Assembly (NCBI GenBank): GCA_022821965.1
Contig: JAJECN010000057.1
Location: forward strand, 1 to 64,000
DNA from: Candidatus Poribacteria bacterium
Lineage (GTDB): Bacteria; Poribacteria; WGA-4E; WGA-3G
DNA: 64,000 bases
Direction: 5' to 3'
Every line of letters starts with the position of its first letter. Position 1 is the first letter of the stretch. Below the pieces are notes generated by a model that was given only the letters and a program-made list of their open reading frames with translations, was not told where the DNA came from and made no database searches. The position numbers and the translations under genes are program-made. Below, in pieces: positions 16,797 to 24,520 of the stretch.

Positions 16797-18215
16797 TTAG
16801 CTATCCAAATGGAAGATTGCCATCTTCAATTCGGTCATCTCTTCAATAGCGTATTTTGGACCTTCTTTTCCCATACCGCTCTCTTTGACACCGCCGTACG
16901 GCATCAGATCCGCACGCCACTGTGTACCCCAGTTCACCATCAGATTGCCAGATTCAACTTCTCGGACGAACTTCATCGCCCAATCGACGTTCTGTGTGAA
17001 GATTGCGGCACTTAGTCCATAGTTCGTATCGTTGGCAAGAGTGATCGCCTCGTCGATGTCGTTGACTCGCGTTACACCGACAGCCGGTCCGAAGACCTCG
17101 TCGCAGGAAATTTTCATCTCTGGCTTGACGTTGGCAAGGATGGCAGGCGTAACGAACTGATCCTGCTTATCTCCACCGGTGAGGAGTTCCGCGCCATCCG
17201 AAACGGCTTCTTGGATCCATTCGGCAACACGGGTCGCATCACCCTCTCGGATCATCGGTCCCATGCGTGTTCCTTCTACGAGTGGATCGCCGGTGCTGAT
17301 TTCGGCGACTTCGGCTTGGAACGCATCCAAGAAATCTCCATAGATTTTCTCGTGTGCGATGACGCGCTGCGTTGAGATACAGACCTGTCCGGCATTGGAA
17401 TAACCGGACGCTGCCGCTGCACGCGCGACCTTTTCAGGGTCGGCATCAGGCATCACGATAAGCGGCGAATTCGAGCCGAGTTCCATTGTGACACGCTTCA
17501 ATCCTGCTACCTTACAGATGTGTTCGCCGACATCACGGCTGCCAGTAAAGGTAATTTTCCGGACGCGTCGATCCGCACAGAGTGTATCACCGATTTCGCC
17601 GCCGGGTCCTGTCACACACTGAATCGCTTCGGGGGGTGTGCCAGCCTCCAAAAAGAGTTCAACGAGTTTTAACGCCGAGAGCGGTGTGTCCGTCGCGGGT
17701 TTGATGATAATAGCGTTTCCACCTGCGATTGCAGGACCGGCTTTGTGGCAGACAAGGTGTAACGGAAAGTTGAAGGGACTAATACCAGCAACAATGCCAC
17801 ACGGCACACGAACGGTAAAGCCGAGTTTATCTTTGACCCCGGGCGCGCCTTCAAGGGGAATCGTTTCGCCGGTTACCCGTTTTGCTTCCTCTGCGGAGAG
17901 TGCGATAATTTCCGAAGCGCGAGTCGCTTCAATGGTCGCCTCGGCGAGGATTTTCCCCTCTTCGCGGGTGATAACCTCGGCGAGTTCATCAGCCTTCTCC
18001 ACCATCAAGTCCGCAACTTTGCGTAGGATTTCATAGCGTTCATAGCCGGTCAACCCTGTCATAATTTTCGCGCCGCGTTCTGCGGTCTGAATAGCAGTTT
18101 CAACGTCGTTTGCGTCTCCTCTGGGGACGGTATCAACAACCGAACCATCAAAGGGACTCAGTACGTCAATTTTATTGGATTTATCAATCCATTCTCCACC
18201 CACGTGCATTTGCAT
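16797..18215 (-). CDS. NAD(P)-dependent aldehyde dehydrogenase
   Basis: A 472-residue cytosolic enzyme of the ALDH superfamily that oxidises an aldehyde to the acid. I use the ATG at 18215 (M-Q-M-H-V-G-G-E-W), preceded by GGAGAAAG; an earlier in-frame Met gives an implausible Cys/Lys-rich leader. Visible motifs are the cofactor-site P-F-N-F-P-L, G-S-R-D-V-G for the Rossmann turn, the glutamate in E-L-G-S-N-S-P and the catalytic Cys in N-A-G-Q-V-C-I. The pattern fits the lactaldehyde or glyceraldehyde-3-phosphate dehydrogenase side of the family, but the substrate is not certain. It follows the LamG and enolase-superfamily genes on the same strand and may belong to a sugar-acid pathway with them. 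Confidence 0.88.
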   Translation of the reverse strand: MQMHVGGEWIDKSNKIDVLSPFDGSVVDTVPRGDANDVETAIQTAERGAKIMTGLTGYERYEILRKVADLMVEKADELAEVITREEGKILAEATIEATRASEIIALSAEEAKRVTGETIPLEGAPGVKDKLGFTVRVPCGIVAGISPFNFPLHLVCHKAGPAIAGGNAIIIKPATDTPLSALKLVELFLEAGTPPEAIQCVTGPGGEIGDTLCADRRVRKITFTGSRDVGEHICKVAGLKRVTMELGSNSPLIVMPDADPEKVARAAAASGYSNAGQVCISTQRVIAHEKIYGDFLDAFQAEVAEISTGDPLVEGTRMGPMIREGDATRVAEWIQEAVSDGAELLTGGDKQDQFVTPAILANVKPEMKISCDEVFGPAVGVTRVNDIDEAITLANDTNYGLSAAIFTQNVDWAMKFVREVESGNLMVNWGTQWRADLMPYGGVKESGMGKEGPKYAIEEMTELKMAIFHLDS

Positions 18216-18270
18216 GATACACTTTCTCCATTTCTCGTTTTTATGTGGACAAGCACAAGACATAGGGGAA

Positions 18271-18288
18271 ACACCCAAGCAAAACCCC
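18271..18288. repeat. Dispersed motif ACACCCAAGCAAAACCCC
   Basis: This 18-base string sits between the LamG and aldehyde dehydrogenase genes and recurs three times in slightly changed form at 34502-34575, where it is arranged in tandem. It is not part of any gene. Confidence 0.55.
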
Positions 18289-18305
18289 TACAAATGGTGT
18301 GCCTG

Positions 18306-19091
18306 CTATTTTTGAGTTTTTAGCAAAGCCCAAGTTGTTGTCGCTTTTCCAGCTGCATCCACAGCTGCATAGCCAGCTAATCCGCTATCCATGACATCAT
18401 TGAGTTCATCTTTAGAGAGTGCTTCCGTGAAGAAGCCGACTTCGTCAAAAAGTCCAGTTGCAGCAACATTGCCGGGGCGTGCCCCTATCCAGATAGGGGA
18501 TTTACTCGTATCCAGCGTCCCACCGCTCGGTTTTTCGCCATCTACTTTTCCATCAACGTACATCTGAACATTTTTGCCATCATAGATTTTGGCAATGTGG
18601 TGCCATTTACCATCAGCAATGATGGTTTTACCGTCAATCCGCCCGACGTTTCCCTTGACGTGCCACATAAAGACCGGATAGTCGTCAGTGTGAATCCATA
18701 TATCAAGATGGCGGACATTTTCGGGTTCGGGCCAGACATCCCCGTTCCGCCAGACAACATATTGCCACGAGGCGTTTTCCAACTTCACCCATGCGACAAA
18801 GGAATAAGGATCAGAATTGAAAACGTCGTCGTGATCAACACGGACGTAACTATCACCCTTACCGGGGAATTTCAATGCACCGCCGAACTTGCCGTCCTTT
18901 ACCCATTCAAGGGAACCTTTAATCTCACCGTCGTGCCCGCTGACGACATCTTTGACGACCTTTCCGCCACCATCCTCAAAGAGCCAAGCACTCGCCAATC
19001 CGAGTTTTGCAGCGTGTGCGGGAACACCGAATCCGATCGTAAGAATCAGTCCTGTAAAAACCAGCATTCGGCAGATGGTAAATACCTTCAT
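18306..19091 (-). CDS. Secreted LamG-domain protein
   Basis: A 261-residue exported protein; the signal peptide ends in P-A-H-A. The LamG_3 jelly roll spans about 30-240, with A-W-L-F-E-D-G-G-G-K at the start, Y-S-F-V-A-W-V-K-L in the middle, a M-Y-V-D-G-K-V-D strand and G-L-F-D-E-V-G-F-F near the end. It ends in G-K-A-T-T-T-W-A-L-L-K-T-Q-K, the most divergent form of the shared C-terminal tail. The gene starts only 12 bases after the enolase-superfamily gene, so they are co-transcribed. The role is probably glycan binding at the cell surface; the ligand is unknown. Confidence 0.88.
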   Translation of the reverse strand: MKVFTICRMLVFTGLILTIGFGVPAHAAKLGLASAWLFEDGGGKVVKDVVSGHDGEIKGSLEWVKDGKFGGALKFPGKGDSYVRVDHDDVFNSDPYSFVAWVKLENASWQYVVWRNGDVWPEPENVRHLDIWIHTDDYPVFMWHVKGNVGRIDGKTIIADGKWHHIAKIYDGKNVQMYVDGKVDGEKPSGGTLDTSKSPIWIGARPGNVAATGLFDEVGFFTEALSKDELNDVMDSGLAGYAAVDAAGKATTTWALLKTQK

Positions 19092-19103
19092 CGTATTCCT
19101 CCT

Positions 19104-20108
19104 TTAGACACGACAATTGTCAAGCGCGTTCTCATCTAATTCAACCCCTAACCCCGGTTTATCTGGAATAGTTGCACATCCGTCAACAAGCGGAATCGTG
19201 GAAGGCGCGACAAGATCAAAAGCACGCAATGCATTAAGCGTAATCGCAGGCATGGTCGCATTTGGCATCACTGCAGCAAGATGCATGACATAGGCAGTCG
19301 TAATACCAAGTCCGACAATCTGTATCCAGACAGGAAGATGTGCAGCGTTTGAGATAGTCGCTTCCCGTATAGCGTTTGCAGCGCGTGAGTCAGGGTAAGC
19401 AATAATAAAAGAATCGTTCATTTTTGCCCGAATTGCCTCAATCGGATCTGGGTTACCGAAGTGAATTGTTATAGGGGCATCAGTGTGCTGCTTGATTTCT
19501 TGGTATCCAGCAATATCCGCCTGCGGAATCGGTGTTTCAAACGATTCTATATTGTGATCTTGAAGTTGACGTATAACTTCAAGCGTCCGTTCGGGGGTCT
19601 CAAATGAGTCATTTGCATCGACACGGAGCTGATAATCATCCGGGACAACAGAAGCAATCGCCTCCACCTGTTCAAAGACTTCAAACCACGGACGGGCTTT
19701 GATTTTGTGGAGCCGATAACCGAGGGCATAAGCGTGTTGTGCTTCTGCCGCCCACTCCTCCGGTGTCATATCAATAGACCAGTAGCCGAACGATGTTTTG
19801 TCGTGAACTTTCTCACCTAAAAGTTGATGTACCGGCACGCCGAGTGCCTTACCCATGATGTCGTAAAAAGCCTGTTGTAGCGGTGTCGGTGCCCAACCGT
19901 TCATAAACTCAAAGGGGTTTCTACCGATGTACCGTTGCGTGACATCATCCGCTTGAAACGCACCATCACCAATTCCAACGAGTCCGACATCGGTGTGAAC
20001 CTTGTAAACGTAGTCGATTTGGTAAAGATTGCGGCGTGTCATGAGTTCATAAATGCCTTCATGATACGGCACTCTCACCTTTATAACGTCAATTTGGGTA
20101 ATTTTCAT
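19104..20108 (-). CDS. Enolase-superfamily enzyme (mandelate racemase/muconate lactonising type)
   Basis: A 334-residue enzyme. The N-terminal capping domain (1-115) is followed by the modified TIM barrel. The K-I-K pair (H-K-I-K-A-R-P), the first metal ligand in R-V-D-A-N-D and the second in E-S-F-E-T-P are present. The third metal ligand, usually Glu or Asp in a G-E-like strand, is not obvious: the equivalent strand reads T-I-H-F-G-N-P-D-P. The His-Asp dyad of mandelate racemase is not seen either. This suggests a divergent member or one using other ligands; substrate unknown, commonly a sugar acid. It lies in the same direction as the LamG and aldehyde dehydrogenase genes. A GGAGG site precedes the ATG. 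Confidence 0.82.
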   Translation of the reverse strand: MKITQIDVIKVRVPYHEGIYELMTRRNLYQIDYVYKVHTDVGLVGIGDGAFQADDVTQRYIGRNPFEFMNGWAPTPLQQAFYDIMGKALGVPVHQLLGEKVHDKTSFGYWSIDMTPEEWAAEAQHAYALGYRLHKIKARPWFEVFEQVEAIASVVPDDYQLRVDANDSFETPERTLEVIRQLQDHNIESFETPIPQADIAGYQEIKQHTDAPITIHFGNPDPIEAIRAKMNDSFIIAYPDSRAANAIREATISNAAHLPVWIQIVGLGITTAYVMHLAAVMPNATMPAITLNALRAFDLVAPSTIPLVDGCATIPDKPGLGVELDENALDNCRV

Positions 20109-20125
20109 TAAGTGCCTCCGCGGAA

Positions 20126-20214
20126 TAGTTTTCAGTCATCGGTTATCAGTCTTCAACTAAGAGATTTTCGTTTAGCAAAGTCCTTTCTTGACTGACGACT
20201 GCTAACTATCATTC
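20126..20214. repeat. Heptad-type palindromic repeat
   Basis: Left arm AATAGTTTTCAGTCATCGGTT... (20124-20159) and right arm TTGACTGACGACTGCTAACTA (20189-20210) are roughly complementary. It fills the gap between the pseudopilin stop and the enolase-superfamily gene start; that start keeps its own GGAGG between repeat and ATG. Confidence 0.8.
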
Positions 20215-20221
20215 TTCTGAA

Positions 20222-20674
20222 TTATTCATCACGCCGAATCCAACTAACGACATCTTCTGCTTCACCCGTTCCGCCTTCAACGCCATCACTGCCGAAAGAG
20301 ATGAGATCGTACCCGTATCGGTCGTGGGTCCCGGGGCGGACATAGACGTAAGGATTCCCCCACGGGTCCTCCGTAACCGGGATTTGAATGTAGGGTCCAA
20401 GCCAGTATATAGGACTTGGCGGTGCTTCAGGTTTTTCCCAGAGTGCTTTCAAGCCTTGTTCAGTTGATGGATAATCGCCATTATCCTTGGCGTATCTATC
20501 GAGAGCAATGCCGAGCGTTTCAATATCTTCAGCGGCTTGCGCTTGTAAAGCGCGCCCTGCTTGTCCAAGCAATCGAGGTGCCAAAAGCACCGCCGCAATA
20601 ATTCCGAGGACAATAACGACAACTAAGACCTGTATTGATGTTAATCCTGCCTGTTTAGAATGAATTGATTTCAC
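20222..20674 (-). CDS. GspG-like type II secretion pseudopilin
   Basis: A 150-residue prepilin. I choose GTG 20674, which follows GGAGG at normal distance and leaves a 10-residue basic leader (V-K-S-I-H-S-K-Q-A-G); an ATG at 20698 would also fit. Cleavage would fall after Gly in Q-A-G/L-T-S-I-Q-V. A 20-residue hydrophobic helix follows and then the GspG core: D-R-Y-A-K-D-N-G-D-Y-P-S-T-E-Q-G, W-L-G-P-Y-I, D-P-W-G-N-P-Y and F-G-S-D-G. Unusually, the Glu at position +5, nearly always present in GspG, is Gln. No other secretion genes are next to it, so it stands alone, as do several poribacterial-type pseudopilin genes. First gene of a run that continues with the enolase-superfamily and LamG genes. 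Confidence 0.85.
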   Translation of the reverse strand: MKSIHSKQAGLTSIQVLVVVIVLGIIAAVLLAPRLLGQAGRALQAQAAEDIETLGIALDRYAKDNGDYPSTEQGLKALWEKPEAPPSPIYWLGPYIQIPVTEDPWGNPYVYVRPGTHDRYGYDLISFGSDGVEGGTGEAEDVVSWIRRDE

Positions 20675-20760
20675 ACATTTCCTCCGCAATCCGCGCATAC
20701 ACGCCTAACCTGATATAGCAAGGAATTTTGTCCATATCACTCGTGTCGGATGTTTTTTTA

Positions 20761-20789
20761 AGTGTATCACAACCTCCGAATTGTGTCAA
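20761..20789 (-). promoter_or_regulatory. Promoter of the pseudopilin run
   Basis: On the minus strand TTGACA (20789-20784) and TACACT (20766-20761) are 17 bases apart. It is back to back with the promoter at 20809. Confidence 0.55.
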
Positions 20790-20808
20790 CCGTTTAAGCA
20801 AAATTCTC

Positions 20809-20837
20809 TTGACAGACTTTACGGTGCGCCATATAAT
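20809..20837 (+). promoter_or_regulatory. Near-consensus promoter of the Tm-1-like gene
   Basis: TTGACA (20809-20814) and TATAAT (20832-20837), spacer 17: both boxes are perfect. The predicted leader (about 20844-21053) contains the whole inverted-repeat element at 20880-20998. Confidence 0.8.
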
Positions 20838-20879
20838 AACGTGAAACCTGAGTCAAGGCAAGATCAGAAACCTCATCTA

Positions 20880-20998
20880 ATACCATTTCTAAAAGTTTAT
20901 ATCGCATTAACCGCACCTGAGTGCTCAGACTAACAGTCTATGCTACAACGGAAACACAAACTAAAAGTTTATGCTACAATTTCAATCAGAAATGGTAT
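20880..20998. mobile_element. 119-bp MITE-like element in a 5' leader
   Basis: Perfect 11-bp ends ATACCATTTCT (20880-20890) and AGAAATGGTAT (20988-20998). Inside are two copies of the unit ACTAAnAGTnTATGCTACAA (20927-20948 and 20955-20979). A third copy of that unit lies at 29075-29099 beside another repeat. No gene inside. As RNA the ends could pair and form a long hairpin before the Tm-1-like start codon. Confidence 0.65.
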
Positions 20999-21053
20999 AA
21001 CAGAAAATTAATTAGAACAAGTCCTAAATTATGAGATAGTGGAGGAATTGGGG

Positions 21054-22262
21054 ATGGCGAAAACAGTTTGTATTGTTGGAACAATGGATACGAAAGGCGT
21101 GGAATTCTCGTTCATCAAAGCGCAGATAGAATCAGCAGACGTCTCAACGTGTGTTATCAATACAGGCATATTAGGCGAATCACAATTAACGCCGGATGTC
21201 TCTGCAGATGAAGTCGCACAGGCAGGAGGTTCATCTCTACAGGCTTTGAGAGATGAAGGTGACCGGGGCAACAGCGTCGCTGTGATGGCAGAGGGTGCTG
21301 CAGCACTCGTTGCGGAGAAACACGCAGCAGGCGAGATTGATGGGATAATTTCACTCGGCGGCTCCGCTGGCACGACCATCGGCACAACAGCGATGCAGGC
21401 AGTACCAGTGGGTGTTCCGAAAATTATGGTGTCAACCTTGGCATCAGGCGATACAAGCCCGTATGTTCAATCGAAAGACATAAGCATGATGTATTCTGTC
21501 GTGGACATCGCCGGTATCAACCGCCTATCACGACAAATTCTTGCTAACGCAGCGGGTGCTATTGTCGGGATGGTGAATGCGGAAGTACCAGCAGCGACAG
21601 CGGATAAGCCTTTAATCGCGGCGACGATGTTCGGCGTGACGACCCCATGTGTCACAAAAGCACGGGAAATCCTTGAAGCTGCTGGCTATGAAGTACTCGT
21701 GTTTCACGCAACTGGTACAGGCGGGCAAGCGATGGAGGATCTGGTTAAAGGTGGTTTTCTCGCTGGGGTATTAGACGTGACGACAACGGAGCTTGCTGAT
21801 GAATTGGTCGGTGGAATTCTAAGTGCTGGTCCCGACCGATTGGAAGCCGCAGGAAAATCTGGGTTACCGCAAGTTGTCGCTCCAGGCGCATTGGACATGG
21901 TGAATTTCGGGCCTCCCGACACAGTACCAGAGCAATTCAGTGACCGATTGTTCTATCAGCACAATCCGACTGTGACATTGATGCGGACAACTGCTGAAGA
22001 AACCGCTGAACTCGGACGCATCATAGCGCGTAAACTCAACGAAGCACAGGGACCCACTACGGTCATCATTCCGACACAAGGTGTATCGGCGATCGATAAG
22101 ACAGGGCAGCCCTTTGACTCTCCCGAAGCACGAACCGCATGGATCGAAAATCTGAAGGGACACATCGAGGATAATGTCACGGTTATTGAGATGGACGCTC
22201 ACATTAACGACGACGAATTCGCGACAAAACTTGCAGAAACATTATTGGAAAGCGTACAGTAA
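21054..22262 (+). CDS. Tm-1-like ATP-binding protein (UPF0261)
   Basis: A 402-residue cytosolic protein of the UPF0261/Tm-1 family. The start M-A-K-T-V at 21054 is set by GGAGG at 21041-21045. Typical motifs are G-T-M-D-T-K-G near the start, the glycine-rich G-G-S-A-G-T-T-I-G, the M-V-S-T-L-A-S-G-D motif and, in the C-terminal half, F-H-A-T-G-T-G-G. The N-terminal half binds ATP in the plant resistance protein Tm-1; the bacterial enzyme role is not established, although these genes usually sit beside TIM-barrel signal-transduction or catabolic genes. Here it is followed after 11 bases by a PhyH oxygenase, with which it is certainly co-transcribed. Confidence 0.9.
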   Translation: MAKTVCIVGTMDTKGVEFSFIKAQIESADVSTCVINTGILGESQLTPDVSADEVAQAGGSSLQALRDEGDRGNSVAVMAEGAAALVAEKHAAGEIDGIISLGGSAGTTIGTTAMQAVPVGVPKIMVSTLASGDTSPYVQSKDISMMYSVVDIAGINRLSRQILANAAGAIVGMVNAEVPAATADKPLIAATMFGVTTPCVTKAREILEAAGYEVLVFHATGTGGQAMEDLVKGGFLAGVLDVTTTELADELVGGILSAGPDRLEAAGKSGLPQVVAPGALDMVNFGPPDTVPEQFSDRLFYQHNPTVTLMRTTAEETAELGRIIARKLNEAQGPTTVIIPTQGVSAIDKTGQPFDSPEARTAWIENLKGHIEDNVTVIEMDAHINDDEFATKLAETLLESVQ

Positions 22263-22273
22263 AGAGGAAACAA

Positions 22274-23179
22274 ATGGCGAAAATCTACAAAACATTGACT
22301 GAATCAGATGTTAACCATTTTATTGAAAAAGGGCACATTATCCTGAAAGATTGCTTTCCACGAGAATTGGCAGAAGAGTGGCGATCATTCGCCTTCAAGC
22401 GACTTGGTTATGATCCAGATGATCCGACAACTTGGAAGGAACCACGCATTCACTTGCCTTCTATGAATCGGGTGCTGATTGAGGATGTTGCACCAAGGGC
22501 GTGGGATGCTATCTGTGATCTGCTCGGCGGTGAAGACAGGATTATCAATCTGTGGGGTACCAATTCAAAACCGGGTTGGAGTGATGGCTTTATTATTAAC
22601 TTTGCGTTAGGCGCGGACACACCTTGGCAACCGCCTTCTCCAGAAGTCAGCGGTTGGCACAAAGATGGCGATTTCTTCCGACACTTTCTGGACAGTCCAG
22701 AACAGGGATTGCTTTCTATTGTCGTCTGGTCAGACATCTATCCTAAGAGTGGTGGCACGTTCGTGGCGTGCGATTCGGTCCAGCATGTCGCACAACGGTT
22801 GTATGAACACCCAGAAGGGTTGCCGCCCGGAGGGTTTGGTCAGTTGATTGGGAAGTGTAAGGACTTTGTAGAAATCACAGGGAACGCAGGCGATGTTGTG
22901 CTGCTGCATCCGTTTATCTTGCACGCCGCATCACAGAACCCTTCCGGTCGCGCTCGCTTTATCACAAACCCACCTGTCGGTCTCGCGGAGCCGATGAATT
23001 TTAATCGTGAGAATCCTGATGACTTTTCACCAGTGGAATTAAGTGTGCTGCACGGGTTAGGGAAAGACCGATTGGACTTCAAACCGACAGCACCGAGAGA
23101 ACGTTTAGTCCCAGAGCGCGTCAAGCGTCAGAAGAAGATGCTTGAGGAGCAGAAGAAGCGACTTGAAATAGGGAAGTAG
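22274..23179 (+). CDS. Phytanoyl-CoA dioxygenase (PhyH) family protein
   Basis: A 301-residue Fe(II)/2-oxoglutarate-dependent oxygenase. The metal-binding triad is visible as H-K-D (in S-G-W-H-K-D-G-D) and the distal His in L-L-H-P-F-I-L-H, followed by the Arg of S-G-R-A-R-F that would hold 2-oxoglutarate. The N-terminus (F-I-E-K-G-H-I-I-L-K-D) is the usual PhyH start. Family members hydroxylate varied small molecules; the substrate here is unknown. The C-terminal 30 residues are a Lys/Glu-rich helix. AGAGGAAA precedes the ATG. Partner in an operon with the Tm-1-like gene. Confidence 0.88.
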   Translation: MAKIYKTLTESDVNHFIEKGHIILKDCFPRELAEEWRSFAFKRLGYDPDDPTTWKEPRIHLPSMNRVLIEDVAPRAWDAICDLLGGEDRIINLWGTNSKPGWSDGFIINFALGADTPWQPPSPEVSGWHKDGDFFRHFLDSPEQGLLSIVVWSDIYPKSGGTFVACDSVQHVAQRLYEHPEGLPPGGFGQLIGKCKDFVEITGNAGDVVLLHPFILHAASQNPSGRARFITNPPVGLAEPMNFNRENPDDFSPVELSVLHGLGKDRLDFKPTAPRERLVPERVKRQKKMLEEQKKRLEIGK

Positions 23180-23200
23180 GGCGAGGTTGAAAACCTCGCC
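23180..23200. repeat. Hairpin GGCGAGGTT/AACCTCGCC
   Basis: A 9-bp perfect stem with a 3-base loop followed by AGC. A nearly identical copy lies at 52146-52167. It starts one base after the PhyH stop codon and could end transcription between convergent genes. Confidence 0.65.
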
Positions 23201-23231
23201 AGCAAAGCAGGTGAACCCGGTGCGATGGAAT

Positions 23232-24440
23232 TTATTCAAATTGGGTTCGGCTTTGATTGCACGCCTTCCCTTTGCCCCGACTTAGATCGGTCCGTTGCCA
23301 TGTATCAATCGCGTGACAGACAGTGTCACTTCCACCGAGACGTTTTTGCAGCTCGGATTTCGTAAACCAGTCGCAGCCTTTGCCAGCGAGTGTATCAAGA
23401 TCAAGGTTGTCGTCCGAAAAGCCGTAGATGCGACAGATACCATCTCCTTCTTCAATATCCTCAATATAGGACATCCAAGAAACCTCTAAACCGAGTTGGG
23501 TTTGGGTGAGTTCTTGTAGTGAACCGATCCGTGCGCCGACATCCCAACCAACGAGCTTCTCCTCTTCCCAACCTTCGCCTCCGGGTAACTCCCAAGACGT
23601 TTTTTCAGGGTCGTGGCGCAGAAGGAATTTTGATTCCTGCCCAGATGGATGCTCAATGAGTAGGCGTGTTGTCGTAATCGGCTTGTCGAAACAGGCTGGT
23701 ATGAGACGTTTGCCTTCATCGCTTAATGCATCCAATGCAGCCGGATTGTAAGGATAATACCCCGCTGCGGGGGGTGCATCCACCGCACAATATTTATTGA
23801 AAATACCGCATCGGTCTTCAGTTGTGGTGCCAGCAGGTGCTTTATGCCAGACATGCTCGTTAACAACGAGTAAGTCCCCAGCCTTGAGTTCTGGGTCAAT
23901 GAAGGACGGCAGCTGCTCAGCATTCGGACGGGTGAGGTCCAAGATATGTGCGTCTGGATCGATGACCTGCGTCAGCCTATGCGATTTGGGCGACACGAGA
24001 AAAGGACCGTACGCCGCATCGAAATCGGTTAGTGGAATAATGGCAAACACCCAATTCATTGATGAACCGACGGGTCGCCACCGTTTGTAGTCGCAATGTG
24101 CCCCGGCACCCTTATCACCGGGCGTGCGTAGATAGGCGACGTAAGCCGTCAGATGCGCGGGTTGACCGAGCGCGGATTCCACGGCACCAACAACCGTCGG
24201 ATGTTCGGCAATAGCAGTGAGTCCCGGTGCAGCGAGACGGTTGCCACTCACTGTGTATTTCGCTGGCTCAGGATACGTCAACGATGACGGATAGGCATCG
24301 CGTTTTACCTCTTTTTGGACGACGCGCCGGAGTTCGTCTGCTTCCTTAGACGACAAAACGTTTCGCACAATGAGATAACCGTCCTCATGGTAATCGGCGA
24401 TCTGCTGTTCACTGAGAGTTGGGGTTATTGTTGTAGTCAT
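23232..24440 (-). CDS. PhyH oxygenase fused to a Nudix-like domain
   Basis: A 402-residue protein. AAGGAG precedes the ATG at 24440. Residues about 5-255 form a phytanoyl-CoA dioxygenase domain with H-C-D (in G-A-H-C-D-Y-K) and a distal His in V-W-H-K-A-P. Residues about 260-385 look like a Nudix hydrolase: L-L-I-E-H-P, W-E-L-P-G-G-E-G-W-E-E-E, and a helix where L-Q-E-L-T-Q-T-Q-L-G-L takes the place of the R-E-L-x-E-E-x-G-L box. The two Glu that hold the metal are replaced by Gln and Thr, so hydrolysis is doubtful and the domain may bind a nucleotide or regulate. I know of no standard protein with this pairing. It converges on the other PhyH gene. Confidence 0.75.
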   Translation of the reverse strand: MTTTITPTLSEQQIADYHEDGYLIVRNVLSSKEADELRRVVQKEVKRDAYPSSLTYPEPAKYTVSGNRLAAPGLTAIAEHPTVVGAVESALGQPAHLTAYVAYLRTPGDKGAGAHCDYKRWRPVGSSMNWVFAIIPLTDFDAAYGPFLVSPKSHRLTQVIDPDAHILDLTRPNAEQLPSFIDPELKAGDLLVVNEHVWHKAPAGTTTEDRCGIFNKYCAVDAPPAAGYYPYNPAALDALSDEGKRLIPACFDKPITTTRLLIEHPSGQESKFLLRHDPEKTSWELPGGEGWEEEKLVGWDVGARIGSLQELTQTQLGLEVSWMSYIEDIEEGDGICRIYGFSDDNLDLDTLAGKGCDWFTKSELQKRLGGSDTVCHAIDTWQRTDLSRGKGKACNQSRTQFE

Positions 24441-24520
24441 AACAAAAAGCTCCTTCTCATTAAAAGTCCTCACAGAAAAAATAGTAGCGTGTTTGACAGG
24501 TAACGAAACGTCCTATAAGC

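Noticed and set aside
20844-21053. Riboswitch in the leader of the Tm-1-like gene
   Set aside because: The leader is better explained by the inverted-repeat element; no known riboswitch core is present.
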